Below are positions 1-5,420 of a stretch of DNA of 5,501 nucleotides, in pieces. Source of the stretch: Thermodesulfobacteriota bacterium (lineage in GTDB: Bacteria; Desulfobacterota; SM23-61); the NCBI GenBank assembly GCA_030018715.1, contig JASEHN010000226.1, forward strand, positions 1 to 5,501. The letters run 5' to 3'. The first letter of the stretch is position 1. Each line of letters starts with the position of its first letter. Under the pieces are notes generated by a model. That model made no database searches, was not told the origin of the DNA, and saw nothing but the letters and a program-made list of their open reading frames with translations. Both the position numbers and the translations under genes were made by a program.

Positions 1-628
1 GATTCAAGTGAGAGGCGTCGATTTTCCCCTCCATCACCATGCGGTTTCCCGCCGTTAAGGTGGGAACATCGACTCTCTGAACGTCCTTCCAGGTAAGACC
101 GGCAAACGCCATAGTTACTTCGCTGATCAGGGTTAAAGCGTAGGAAGGGAAATGGGCCACTCTTTTCCCCCTTAGGTCGGCCGCGGTGCGGATGCCGGAG
201 TCCCCCCGAATGCCGAGGACCAGTCCCGGATGCTGGGCCAGCCACAGGATGCGTACGGGTTGGGGGCCCCAGTCCATGGTTGAATAGTCATACAAACCTT
301 CCTGCATGTAGAGTGAGCCAATGCCATGGAAAGCGACATCGGCGTCCTTGAGGCGCAGGGGATAGACCCGGGGTAGGTCCGTGCCTGCCGGGATGATGCG
401 GATTTTGATTTTATGCTTCTCCCAAAGTGCCTCCCCGATGAAGCCCACCTGCATGTAACCGGACGATCCCACGTCGTAGGCCGTCCAGGTCATCATCTTG
501 GGAAGTTCGGAAGCATTTGCCCCCAGGGGCACCAGAGTGGGGGATAAGCAAAACCCCGCCCAGGCGATCATCGTCGCCAAAATTACTCTGAATCCCAGAA
601 CCTTCCATTTTTCTCCATTTCCCTTCAT
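1..628 (-). CDS. TAXI-family TRAP transporter substrate-binding protein, partial (C-terminus beyond window)
   Basis: This is the first 209 residues of a periplasmic solute receptor of the TAXI (TRAP-associated extracytoplasmic immunogenic) family, which hands a small, usually carboxylate, ligand to a DctQM-type membrane permease. Residues 1-39 form a Sec signal peptide: a basic start, a hydrophobic stretch (about 10-35) and an ANA|SE-like cleavage site after residue 39. The mature part opens with TWTAYDVGSSGYMQVG (47-62), the family's GSxGY-like first ligand loop. It continues with IPAGTDLPRVYPLRLKDADVAF (79-100) and GIRGDSGIRTAADLRGKRVA (139-158), all typical of TAXI receptors. Full family members have roughly 320-340 residues, so about a third is missing off the edge; no stop or frameshift is seen. 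The ATG at 628 is chosen because a strong Shine-Dalgarno lies 7 bases upstream. It is the last gene of the minus-strand set, separated from its upstream neighbour by 829 bases, so it may have its own promoter. The ligand is unknown. Confidence 0.9.
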   Translation of the reverse strand, partial: MKGNGEKWKVLGFRVILATMIAWAGFCLSPTLVPLGANASELPKMMTWTAYDVGSSGYMQVGFIGEALWEKHKIKIRIIPAGTDLPRVYPLRLKDADVAFHGIGSLYMQEGLYDYSTMDWGPQPVRILWLAQHPGLVLGIRGDSGIRTAADLRGKRVAHFPSYALTLISEVTMAFAGLTWKDVQRVDVPTLTAGNRMVMEGKIDASHLN

Positions 629-635
629 TGTACTG

Positions 636-644
636 ACCTCCTTT
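636..644 (-). promoter_or_regulatory. Ribosome binding site of the TAXI receptor gene
   Basis: Read on the minus strand this is AAAGGAGGT, a near-perfect anti-16S match, 7 bases before the ATG at 628. It fixes the start codon of the TAXI gene and implies strong translation. Confidence 0.9.
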
Positions 645-704
645 CCGTTGGTTAGATTAGGCTTTCCACCCTTTTGCATTTACGTCCTTAGCTCTGGATA
701 GCCT

Positions 705-746
705 CGCGGGACCCCACTGGCTAAGGGGGCAAATTTCCCCCGCGGG
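705..746. repeat. GC-rich nested inverted repeat in the TAXI gene leader
   Basis: CGCGGG at 705-710 pairs with CCCGCG at 739-744. Inside it CCCC (712-715) can pair with the G-run at 725-729. Alternatively that G-run pairs with the C-run at 737-741, and CCCGCGGG (739-746) is itself palindromic. It lies 77-118 bases upstream of the TAXI start, so if transcribed it would be a structured leader with mutually exclusive pairings. It is not followed by a T-run, so it is not a typical terminator. Its role is unknown. Confidence 0.35.
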
Positions 747-1116
747 TTAATCCCTCTACCCTTAGATTTGCCCATTACTCCAAGCCTTCCCCTTCCGTTT
801 ATCATTTTCCTTTAAGCCAGTTCATCAACCGGAGAGGGGGATGGCTTCTCTACTTATTTTGAACGGTGAGCCGAGTTGATCAAGAAAGATTAAAAGGCTT
901 TTCCCGCGGACCGCCTTCTCCTGCCCTGAAGTTTGACTTGAATCCGCCGGCCCAGAAATGGAGTAAAGTCGTCTTTGAATTTATTGGCTATGGAAGAATT
1001 TTGCCCTATGGCGATTTCAATGTCAAGTCTAGAGTTGCATAAATAATGGCCATGTTCTATTTGACTGTAAAAGGTAACATATCCATCCCCCCTTTTTGAT
1101 GAAGTTCCTTTTCTAA

Positions 1117-1173
1117 CCCCCTCACCCAGCCCTCTCCCCGCCTTAAGCAAGGGGAGGGGAAGGGAGAGGGGGG
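1117..1173. repeat. C-rich/G-rich intergenic palindrome (REP-like)
   Basis: The left arm reads CCCCTCACCCAGCCCTCTCC and, after a short CTTAAG-like centre at about 1142-1147, the right arm reads GGGGAGGGGAAGGGAGAGGGG. The arms are imperfect inverted copies (18 of 27 positions match without gaps, more if G-U pairs are allowed). Palindromes of this CCCCTCACCC...GGGAGAGGGG type recur between genes in many bacterial genomes; that comparison is from memory, not from a search. It ends only about 8 bases before the next inverted-repeat element. Its position between minus-strand genes would let it act as an RNA-stabilising or attenuating hairpin, but the sequence does not prove that. Confidence 0.65.
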
Positions 1174-1181
1174 AAAAGCAC

Positions 1182-1359
1182 AAAGCCCCATCTCTCTTCT
1201 TAACCCTACAACGACAGTTACTTATTAAACTATCGATTTTATAGCCTTTTTTTAATATTGGTCGATGTTATATTGAAAGGACGATTTTATTGTGTTTTCG
1301 ACAAGTTACAGATTATAGTAAAGCTCAAGTGTCGTTGTAGGGTTAAGAAATAGGGCTTT
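1182..1359. mobile_element. MITE-like non-coding element with perfect 20-bp terminal inverted repeats
   Basis: TTCTTAACCCTACAACGACA at 1197-1216 is repeated exactly, inverted, at 1330-1349. A second, outer pairing of AAAGCCC (1182-1188) with GGGCTTT (1353-1359) extends the symmetry, with a few extra bases in the left arm. The 113-base centre is strongly A+T-rich, has no usable reading frame, and contains a 9-base direct repeat CGATTTTAT (1234-1242 and 1282-1290). A perfect 20-bp inverted pair flanking a short non-coding A+T-rich centre is the hallmark of a miniature inverted-repeat transposable element moved in trans by a related transposase. The target duplication is unclear: TTAA flanks the CCCTAC termini on both sides, but the symmetry runs beyond it. 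A long hairpin RNA is the main alternative. Confidence 0.6.
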
Positions 1360-1457
1360 ACCGATTTCACCCATTTAACTCCTCCAACAAAAAGGAGAAA
1401 GCTGTTTTTGAAAAAAGCAATCAGAGATCAGCAGTCGGTACGTAACAAAAACACAAT

Positions 1458-2621
1458 TCAAACCGTGTATTTCTTGACGAAGTCATCATTGATGGTGACG
1501 CCCAAACCTGGGCGGTCGGGGATGATAATCTGGCCGTCCTCAACGGTGATGGGCTCGGTGGCCAGCTCGCTCTGCAGGGGGTTGGGAAGTAGCGAGTATT
1601 CGATGATGAAAGCGCTGGGAGAAACCGCGCAGAGCTGCAGCCCCGCCGAGAACATGAGCGCGCCCCCCCACAAGTGCGGGGCCAGGCCGATCTGGTAGGC
1701 ATCGGCCAGGGCGGCGATGCGCAGACCTTCCGTGATCCCACCGCAGATGGCCAAGTCGGGCTGAAAGATGTCCACCGCTCGCAGGTCCACCAGATCGCGG
1801 AAGTCAAAGCGGGTAAATTCGCTTTCGCCGGCGGCGATAGGGATATCAGTGGCGGCGCGCACCTCAGCGCAGCCGCGCTTGTTGTCGGCGCTGACTGGCT
1901 CCTCAAACCAGGCCAGGCGAACCTCGGCCGCTTCGCGGCAGAAGCGCTTGGCCTCAGTTACGCTGTAGGTGCCGTGGGCATCAACCATTATGTCGATTCC
2001 ATCACCCAAAGCCTGGCGGGCTGCCTGAACCCGCCGAACTGAAGTGGCCACATCTCCGTCCATTACGCCGACGCGCATTTTGACGGCCTTAAATCCTCCT
2101 CTTTGGATATATCCTAAGAGCTCCTCACCGATCCTTCTTTCATCTGCCCAGCCCCCAGAGGCGTAGGCCGGCAGGCGGTCGCGGCACTTGCCTCCAAGTA
2201 ACCGATGCACAGGTACACCCAGCGCGAGGCCAAGGATATCCCACAGCGCCATGTCTATCCCGCTGATGGCCGATATGGTAATGCCCCGCCGGCTGAGGAT
2301 GGGAAACACCCGCCCCCGGGAAAGGGCGTAGTGGGCGCGGGAACCGCTGTACATCAGCTCCCACAGACGGGCAATGTCCCGCGGGTCCTGGCCGATCAAC
2401 AGGGGGGCCAGCTCCTTCTCAATCGTAGTCACCAGGGCGTGCTGAACCCCCAGACTGCCAACAGAGGCCTTAGCTTCTCCGTAGCCGATCAGGCCTTCGT
2501 CCGTCTCGACTCGCACTAAAGTGGTATTGAAGGAAGTGTTGCGACCAAAGTCGCTCACCGACGCTTTGTCCGCGGGAATCGGCACCTGCAGCCATGCCGC
2601 CTTGATCGCCGTGATTTTCAT
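1458..2621 (-). CDS. Mandelate racemase/muconate lactonizing-type enzyme (enolase superfamily)
   Basis: This 387-residue cytoplasmic enzyme has the length usual for the family. It should bind one Mg2+ and abstract the proton alpha to a carboxylate, as a sugar-acid or hydroxy-acid dehydratase, racemase or cycloisomerase. An N-terminal capping domain (about 1-125) precedes the TIM barrel. Barrel motifs in order are: K181-M-R183 (the usual K-x-K strand), D214 in VDAHG, E240 in FEEP and E266 in AGES as metal ligands, D289 in QPD, H316 in APHLWGG and E341 in IIEYS. The Asp-His dyad (D289/H316) places it with the mandelate racemase-like subgroup. The second lysine of K-x-K is arginine here, so its chemistry may differ from mandelate racemase itself. 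The ATG at 2621 is supported by an upstream AGGAG. It follows the CoA ligase after 102 bases. Sampled rows are about 65% G+C, clearly above the ligase. The substrate cannot be assigned. Confidence 0.92.
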   Translation of the reverse strand: MKITAIKAAWLQVPIPADKASVSDFGRNTSFNTTLVRVETDEGLIGYGEAKASVGSLGVQHALVTTIEKELAPLLIGQDPRDIARLWELMYSGSRAHYALSRGRVFPILSRRGITISAISGIDMALWDILGLALGVPVHRLLGGKCRDRLPAYASGGWADERRIGEELLGYIQRGGFKAVKMRVGVMDGDVATSVRRVQAARQALGDGIDIMVDAHGTYSVTEAKRFCREAAEVRLAWFEEPVSADNKRGCAEVRAATDIPIAAGESEFTRFDFRDLVDLRAVDIFQPDLAICGGITEGLRIAALADAYQIGLAPHLWGGALMFSAGLQLCAVSPSAFIIEYSLLPNPLQSELATEPITVEDGQIIIPDRPGLGVTINDDFVKKYTV

Positions 2622-2631
2622 CGCCTGTATG

Positions 2632-2637
2632 CTCCTT
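2632..2637 (-). promoter_or_regulatory. Ribosome binding site of the enolase-superfamily gene
   Basis: On the minus strand this reads AAGGAG, within AAAAAAGGAGC, 10 bases before the ATG at 2621. The spacing is at the long end of normal. It supports this start over internal ones. Confidence 0.75.
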
Positions 2638-2647
2638 TTTTCTTTAC

Positions 2648-2664
2648 CCCCTTAAATACAGGGG
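2648..2664. repeat. Small inverted repeat just upstream of the enolase-superfamily gene
   Basis: CCCCT (2648-2652) and AGGGG (2660-2664) form a 5-bp stem around a 7-base A+T-rich loop. It sits about 10 bases upstream of the ribosome binding site in the 102-base gap after the CoA ligase. It could be an RNA hairpin at the 5' edge of the translation start or a small operator. It is short enough to occur by chance. Confidence 0.3.
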
Positions 2665-2723
2665 ATGTGGGTAGGTTTTGAAGGTTATTAAGGTCCTTAT
2701 TCAAACAACATGAAAAATAACAT

Positions 2724-4253
2724 TCATTTCCTACCATCTTCTCCTTTTTCGAAGTGGTTTCTTAATTCTTTGTAAAGAACTTTCCCCAATTGATTTTTCG
2801 GCAATTCATCAACAAAGGCTATGTTGCGGGGACGTTTGTATCCGGCGAGCTTTCCTTTGCAAAAAGAAAGGAGTTCTTCCTCGGTTGGCCTCTCTCCTTC
2901 CCGGAGGACCACAACAGCCATCACCCACTCTCCCCATTCTTTGTCTTTGATTCCAATTACAGCCGCCTCTTGCACTGCCGGATGGAGAAGGAGGACTTTT
3001 TCAATTTCGGCCGGATAAACATTTTCTCCACCGCTGATAATCAGGTCGGTGCGCCGCACCGTTAAATATTGATACCCTTCTTCGTCAACCCGCGCCAAAT
3101 CACCAGTGTAAAGCCATCCATCCCGCAAAGCCTTGGCTGTGGCTTCGGAGTTATTGTAATATTCCTTCATCACTGCTGGGCCCTTGACGATGATCTCGCC
3201 AACTTCTTCTCCCTTGACATCCTCCCCTTTTTCATTCACTACCCGCACCATCTGGCTGAAATGAGCCCGGCCCACCGAGCCTGGTTTGCGGAAGGCATCA
3301 CGGTGAGGCAAGAAAGTCGTCAGCGGCCCCCCTTCTGTCAAACCCATTAAATCATCTAATGTCGCCCGGGGAAAGGCTTGCATCAACTTTTCCTTCACCT
3401 CCACGGAGATGACGGCTCCGCCCGTAAAAAGCAACCTGAGGGGAGAAAAGTCATAATCCCTAAGCTGAGGATGCTCCAGGAGGCGCAAGAACATCGTAGG
3501 TACGGCAAAGAAGGCCGTTATCTTTTCCTTCTGGATTATCTCGAAGAAATCCGGCAAAGAAAATCCCGCCAATATTACCACCGTGCCCCCGATAAAAATT
3601 GTGGAAAACAGCATGGTGTGTCCAGCGGCGATATGAAAAAGCGGTGTGGTGATGGCCAAAATATCCGTCCCCCGGAGGCCGGTATCCACCAGCATGTTCA
3701 GGCTGTTCCAGATCCGGCTTTTGTGGGTATGCACGGCCCCCTTGGGGAATCCGGTTGTGCCGGAAGTGTACATAATGGAATGCTCATCATCTTCCATCAC
3801 CAAAACCGAGGGCTCTTGTGGAGATGAAGCCTGCAAAAGTTCGTCGTACTCTGAATTTCCTCCAACCTGAATAGCTTTTTTGACTTTGCTGCATCCGGGA
3901 AGAAGCTTCGTGATATTTTCTTTAAATTCAGGCCCGAAAAAAAGAAAAGAGGAATCGGAATGCTCGATGATATAGCCGATCTCCTCTTCTTTTAGACGGA
4001 AATTGAGGGGTACGGAGAGGGCACCAATTTTGCTCACAGCAAAAGAGATTTCGGCAAATTCACTACAGTTATTGAGAAGGTAGGCAACTTTATCCCCTTT
4101 TAAAATTCCTTTTTCGCAAAGGGCATTGGCCAGGCGGTTGACCCGCTCATTGAAAACTTTATAAGTGTACCGCTTACTTCCGAAGATGACCGCGAGCTTG
4201 TTCGGCTGCTCGTAGACATTGCGCAGGAGCATGTAGCCGACATTGAGATTCAT
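2724..4253 (-). CDS. AMP-forming acyl-CoA ligase (class I adenylate-forming enzyme)
   Basis: This 509-residue cytoplasmic enzyme should activate a carboxylic acid with ATP to the acyl-adenylate and then to the CoA thioester. Its length fits medium-chain, aromatic or cyclic acyl-CoA ligases. All core motifs are present: the phosphate loop YTSGTTGFPKG (162-172), the A5 region LMGLTEGG (302-309), the ribose-binding YTGD (382-385), the hinge and A8 motif R400-x-x-D403 running into ISGGENVYPAEIE (406-418), and the A10 lysine K491 in PKNQLGKVLYK. The large N-terminal domain ends near residue 400, followed by the mobile C-terminal lid. No truncation or frameshift is seen. The acyl pocket does not reveal the substrate. 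The ATG at 4253 is the first possible start in the frame, but no Shine-Dalgarno precedes it: the leader is A+T-rich and runs straight into the CACAGAG repeat. It lies between the cyclase (261-base gap) and the enolase-superfamily gene (102-base gap) and is probably co-transcribed with the latter. Confidence 0.94.
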   Translation of the reverse strand: MNLNVGYMLLRNVYEQPNKLAVIFGSKRYTYKVFNERVNRLANALCEKGILKGDKVAYLLNNCSEFAEISFAVSKIGALSVPLNFRLKEEEIGYIIEHSDSSFLFFGPEFKENITKLLPGCSKVKKAIQVGGNSEYDELLQASSPQEPSVLVMEDDEHSIMYTSGTTGFPKGAVHTHKSRIWNSLNMLVDTGLRGTDILAITTPLFHIAAGHTMLFSTIFIGGTVVILAGFSLPDFFEIIQKEKITAFFAVPTMFLRLLEHPQLRDYDFSPLRLLFTGGAVISVEVKEKLMQAFPRATLDDLMGLTEGGPLTTFLPHRDAFRKPGSVGRAHFSQMVRVVNEKGEDVKGEEVGEIIVKGPAVMKEYYNNSEATAKALRDGWLYTGDLARVDEEGYQYLTVRRTDLIISGGENVYPAEIEKVLLLHPAVQEAAVIGIKDKEWGEWVMAVVVLREGERPTEEELLSFCKGKLAGYKRPRNIAFVDELPKNQLGKVLYKELRNHFEKGEDGRK

Positions 4254-4268
4254 GGTTCGTTTTATTTT

Positions 4269-4508
4269 GCCACAGAGGCCACAGAGATCACAGAGGTAAA
4301 AAACCTTAAATAAATTTAAAGAAATATTATAGTTTTTATCTTTATAGTTTGAATTTTTTTCTTATTCTCTGCGACCTCTGTACTACTAACGTCAAATTTC
4401 TGAAAATTTTATTAAGAATTTTTTAATTTTATCTATGGTTATCTGTGGCCTAAATTGTTTTTCTAAGATATTTCTTTATATCTCTGTGATTTCTGTGCCC
4501 TCTGTGGC
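4269..4508. repeat. Opposed arrays of a 9-bp CACAGAG-containing unit filling the cyclase-ligase gap
   Basis: Three tandem 9-bp units, GCCACAGAG, GCCACAGAG and ATCACAGAG, occupy 4269-4295. The opposite end holds three units in inverted orientation at 4482-4508 (CTCTGTGAT, TTCTGTGCC, CTCTGTGGC). Two degenerate inverted copies lie between, at 4367-4384 (CTCTGCGAC CTCTGTAC) and 4432-4449 (around ATCTGTGGC). The remainder is extremely A+T-rich. The right array ends 6 bases after the cyclase stop and the left array begins 16 bases before the ligase start, so the repeat makes up almost the whole gap. The transcript could fold end to end over about 240 bases. I recall similar CACAGAG-type repeats in environmental bacterial genomes but cannot name a described family. 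No gene is present. Confidence 0.75.
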
Positions 4509-4514
4509 TAAAAT

Positions 4515-5312
4515 TTAGCAGATAGCAACGGGGCGGATGGGAGAAGCAGTCCCCCCTATGATCCTGAGAGGCAAAGCCACAAACAGAAACTCGTAAACCC
4601 TGTCTCGGGCAATCTCCTCCAGATTGAGCATCTCGATAAGCTGAATTCCCATCTTGGGCAGAAGGAAGGCATGCACGGGCAGGTCATGAGCCGGCGTTTT
4701 TTCATAAGCCGTAGTGTCTGAGCCGGTGAAGGCCATCTTATATCGGGCCAGCCACTTCGCCCCTTCCAGGTTCACTCCCGGCGCGCCTTTCTCGTTGGCC
4801 ACAAATTTTTGGGGGTCTTTCCAGTACCTGGCCCAGCCGGTACGGATGAGCACAACATCTCCGGCTTTAAAAGCGACGCCTTCTTCGGCCACTGTCTTTT
4901 CCAGCTCTTTAGGGCCGATGGGAAAGGCAGAGGGGAGAACATTTTTCTTCAGAGCCCTGGCCACATCCAGCAAAATTCCCCGCCTGATCACCGGCGGGGT
5001 GGCGTCAATTCCAACCTCCTTCAAACCGCCGATGTAACTTTGAATCTTCGAAGCCTGCCGGTTACCAAAAAGTTTTCCGTTTTTAGATATGTGCCCCAGG
5101 GCGTCGAGGTGCGTGCCTGTATGGCCTCCAGTGGCAAATAGGTCATTGGCCGAACTGACTTGATTCGGAAACATGACATCCCCGTGCTTTTTGGTCAAAG
5201 AAAAAGCGAACGGCGGGTGGTTGGGATGATGGGGCATGCCCGGGTAATAAGGTTGTCCCAAGTCATAGACTTTTCCCTTGACGATCAGTTCTTTCATCTC
5301 TCTGGCAAGCAT
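4515..5312 (-). CDS. Cyclase-family (PF04199) metal-dependent hydrolase, kynurenine formamidase/isatin hydrolase-like
   Basis: This is a 265-residue cytoplasmic enzyme of the family that includes kynurenine formamidase and isatin hydrolase, which hydrolyse amide, lactam or lactone bonds with a bound divalent metal. The signature H64-T-G-T-H68-L-D70-A-L-G-H74 supplies the metal ligands and catalytic histidine. Further family landmarks are GDVVLIRTGW (151-160), SDTTAYE (198-204), H209, VHAFLLPKMGIQLIEMLNLEEI (213-234) and the C-terminal SPIRPVAI block. An in-frame ATG at 5366 exists upstream. The ATG at 5312 is preferred because GGAGG lies 4 bases before it and because the 18 extra residues would be encoded inside an intergenic repeat. 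Length fits the family. It is the first complete gene of the minus-strand set and may supply the acid used by the CoA ligase. The actual substrate is unknown; kynurenine formamidase is only one possibility and no other tryptophan-pathway gene is visible. Confidence 0.9.
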   Translation of the reverse strand: MLAREMKELIVKGKVYDLGQPYYPGMPHHPNHPPFAFSLTKKHGDVMFPNQVSSANDLFATGGHTGTHLDALGHISKNGKLFGNRQASKIQSYIGGLKEVGIDATPPVIRRGILLDVARALKKNVLPSAFPIGPKELEKTVAEEGVAFKAGDVVLIRTGWARYWKDPQKFVANEKGAPGVNLEGAKWLARYKMAFTGSDTTAYEKTPAHDLPVHAFLLPKMGIQLIEMLNLEEIARDRVYEFLFVALPLRIIGGTASPIRPVAIC

Positions 5313-5316
5313 AAAA

Positions 5317-5321
5317 CCTCC
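5317..5321 (-). promoter_or_regulatory. Ribosome binding site deciding the cyclase start
   Basis: On the minus strand this is GGAGG, followed by TTTT and the ATG at 5312. The 4-base spacing is short but usable. The next ATG (5297) would be 19 bases away, too far, and the upstream ATG (5366) has no comparable site. Confidence 0.7.
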
Positions 5322-5328
5322 ATAAAAT

Positions 5329-5420
5329 AGAATACAGAAGACAGGAGTCAGTATATAAAAATTCAAAATTCAATTTAAAGATTTTTCTTCTGAATTCTGG
5401 ATTCTGCCTCCTGAATTCTG
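5329..5420. repeat. Imperfect inverted repeat of GAATTC/CAGAAT-like units in the cyclase leader
   Basis: The left arm at 5329-5350 is built on AGAATACAGAAGACAGGAG. The right arm at 5387-5420 is CTTCTGAATTCTGG followed by ATTCTGCCTCCTGAATTCTG, i.e. inverted copies of CAGAATTCAGGAGGCAGAATC. The arms match at about 17 of 21 positions, and the right arm itself is a run of related ATTCTG units. The centre (5351-5386) is A+T-rich with AATTCAAAATTCAA. It looks like a dispersed intergenic repeat rather than a gene. The cyclase promoter candidate falls in its centre. Confidence 0.55.
5350..5379 (-). promoter_or_regulatory. Candidate sigma70-type promoter for the cyclase gene
   Basis: On the minus strand TTTAAA (5374-5379, 4 of 6 to TTGACA) and TATACT (5350-5355, 5 of 6 to TATAAT) are separated by 18 bases. 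Transcription would start near 5343, giving a leader of about 30 bases before the ATG at 5312. The surrounding DNA is A+T-rich, so chance matches are likely. Confidence 0.3.

Larger units (their letters stand above)
629..1457. other. 829-base gene-poor intergenic region between the enolase-superfamily and TAXI genes
   Basis: No convincing gene was found here on either strand. From the TAXI side it holds the ribosome binding site (636-644), a GC-rich nested inverted repeat (705-746), about 370 bases without recognisable structure, a C-rich/G-rich palindrome (1117-1173) and a MITE-like element (1182-1359). About 100 bases then remain before the stop of the enolase-superfamily gene. A short minus-strand open frame at 890-1183 begins inside the palindrome and ends in a low-complexity arginine-rich tail; I regard it as non-coding. 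No strong -35/-10 pair was found for the TAXI gene, and no G+C-rich hairpin followed by a T-run was found downstream of the gene ending at 1458. Confidence 0.7.

Noticed and set aside
498..701. A 67-codon plus-strand open frame covering the TAXI start.
   Set aside because: It is antisense to the TAXI signal peptide and ribosome binding site and shows no coding features.
890..1183. A 97-codon minus-strand open frame between the palindrome and the TAXI gene.
   Set aside because: Its start and first 25 or so codons lie inside the C-rich/G-rich palindrome, it has no ribosome binding site in the right place, and the sequence matches no family I recognise.
1380..1425. A possible terminator after the enolase-superfamily gene (CTCC/GGAG and GCTTTTTT/AAAAACAGC pairings).
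   Set aside because: The stems are only 4-5 bp or nearly all A-T with too small a loop, and no proper hairpin plus T-run is formed on the minus strand.
1408..1698. A plus-strand open frame starting at TTG 1408 with AAGGAG about 12 bases upstream.
   Set aside because: Most of it is antisense to the well-supported enolase-superfamily gene and its protein has no recognisable features; the purine-rich site is probably chance.
1421..2364. Several long alternative frames on both strands within the enolase-superfamily gene.
   Set aside because: They are by-products of high G+C coding sequence; the 387-codon frame carries all the family motifs.
3378..3827. A 149-codon plus-strand open frame opposite the CoA ligase.
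   Set aside because: It is antisense to the ligase region encoding motifs including the phosphate loop and has no domain of its own.
4269..4508. CRISPR-like array.
   Set aside because: The units are 9 bp and contiguous with no spacers, and the arrays face opposite directions; no cas gene is nearby.
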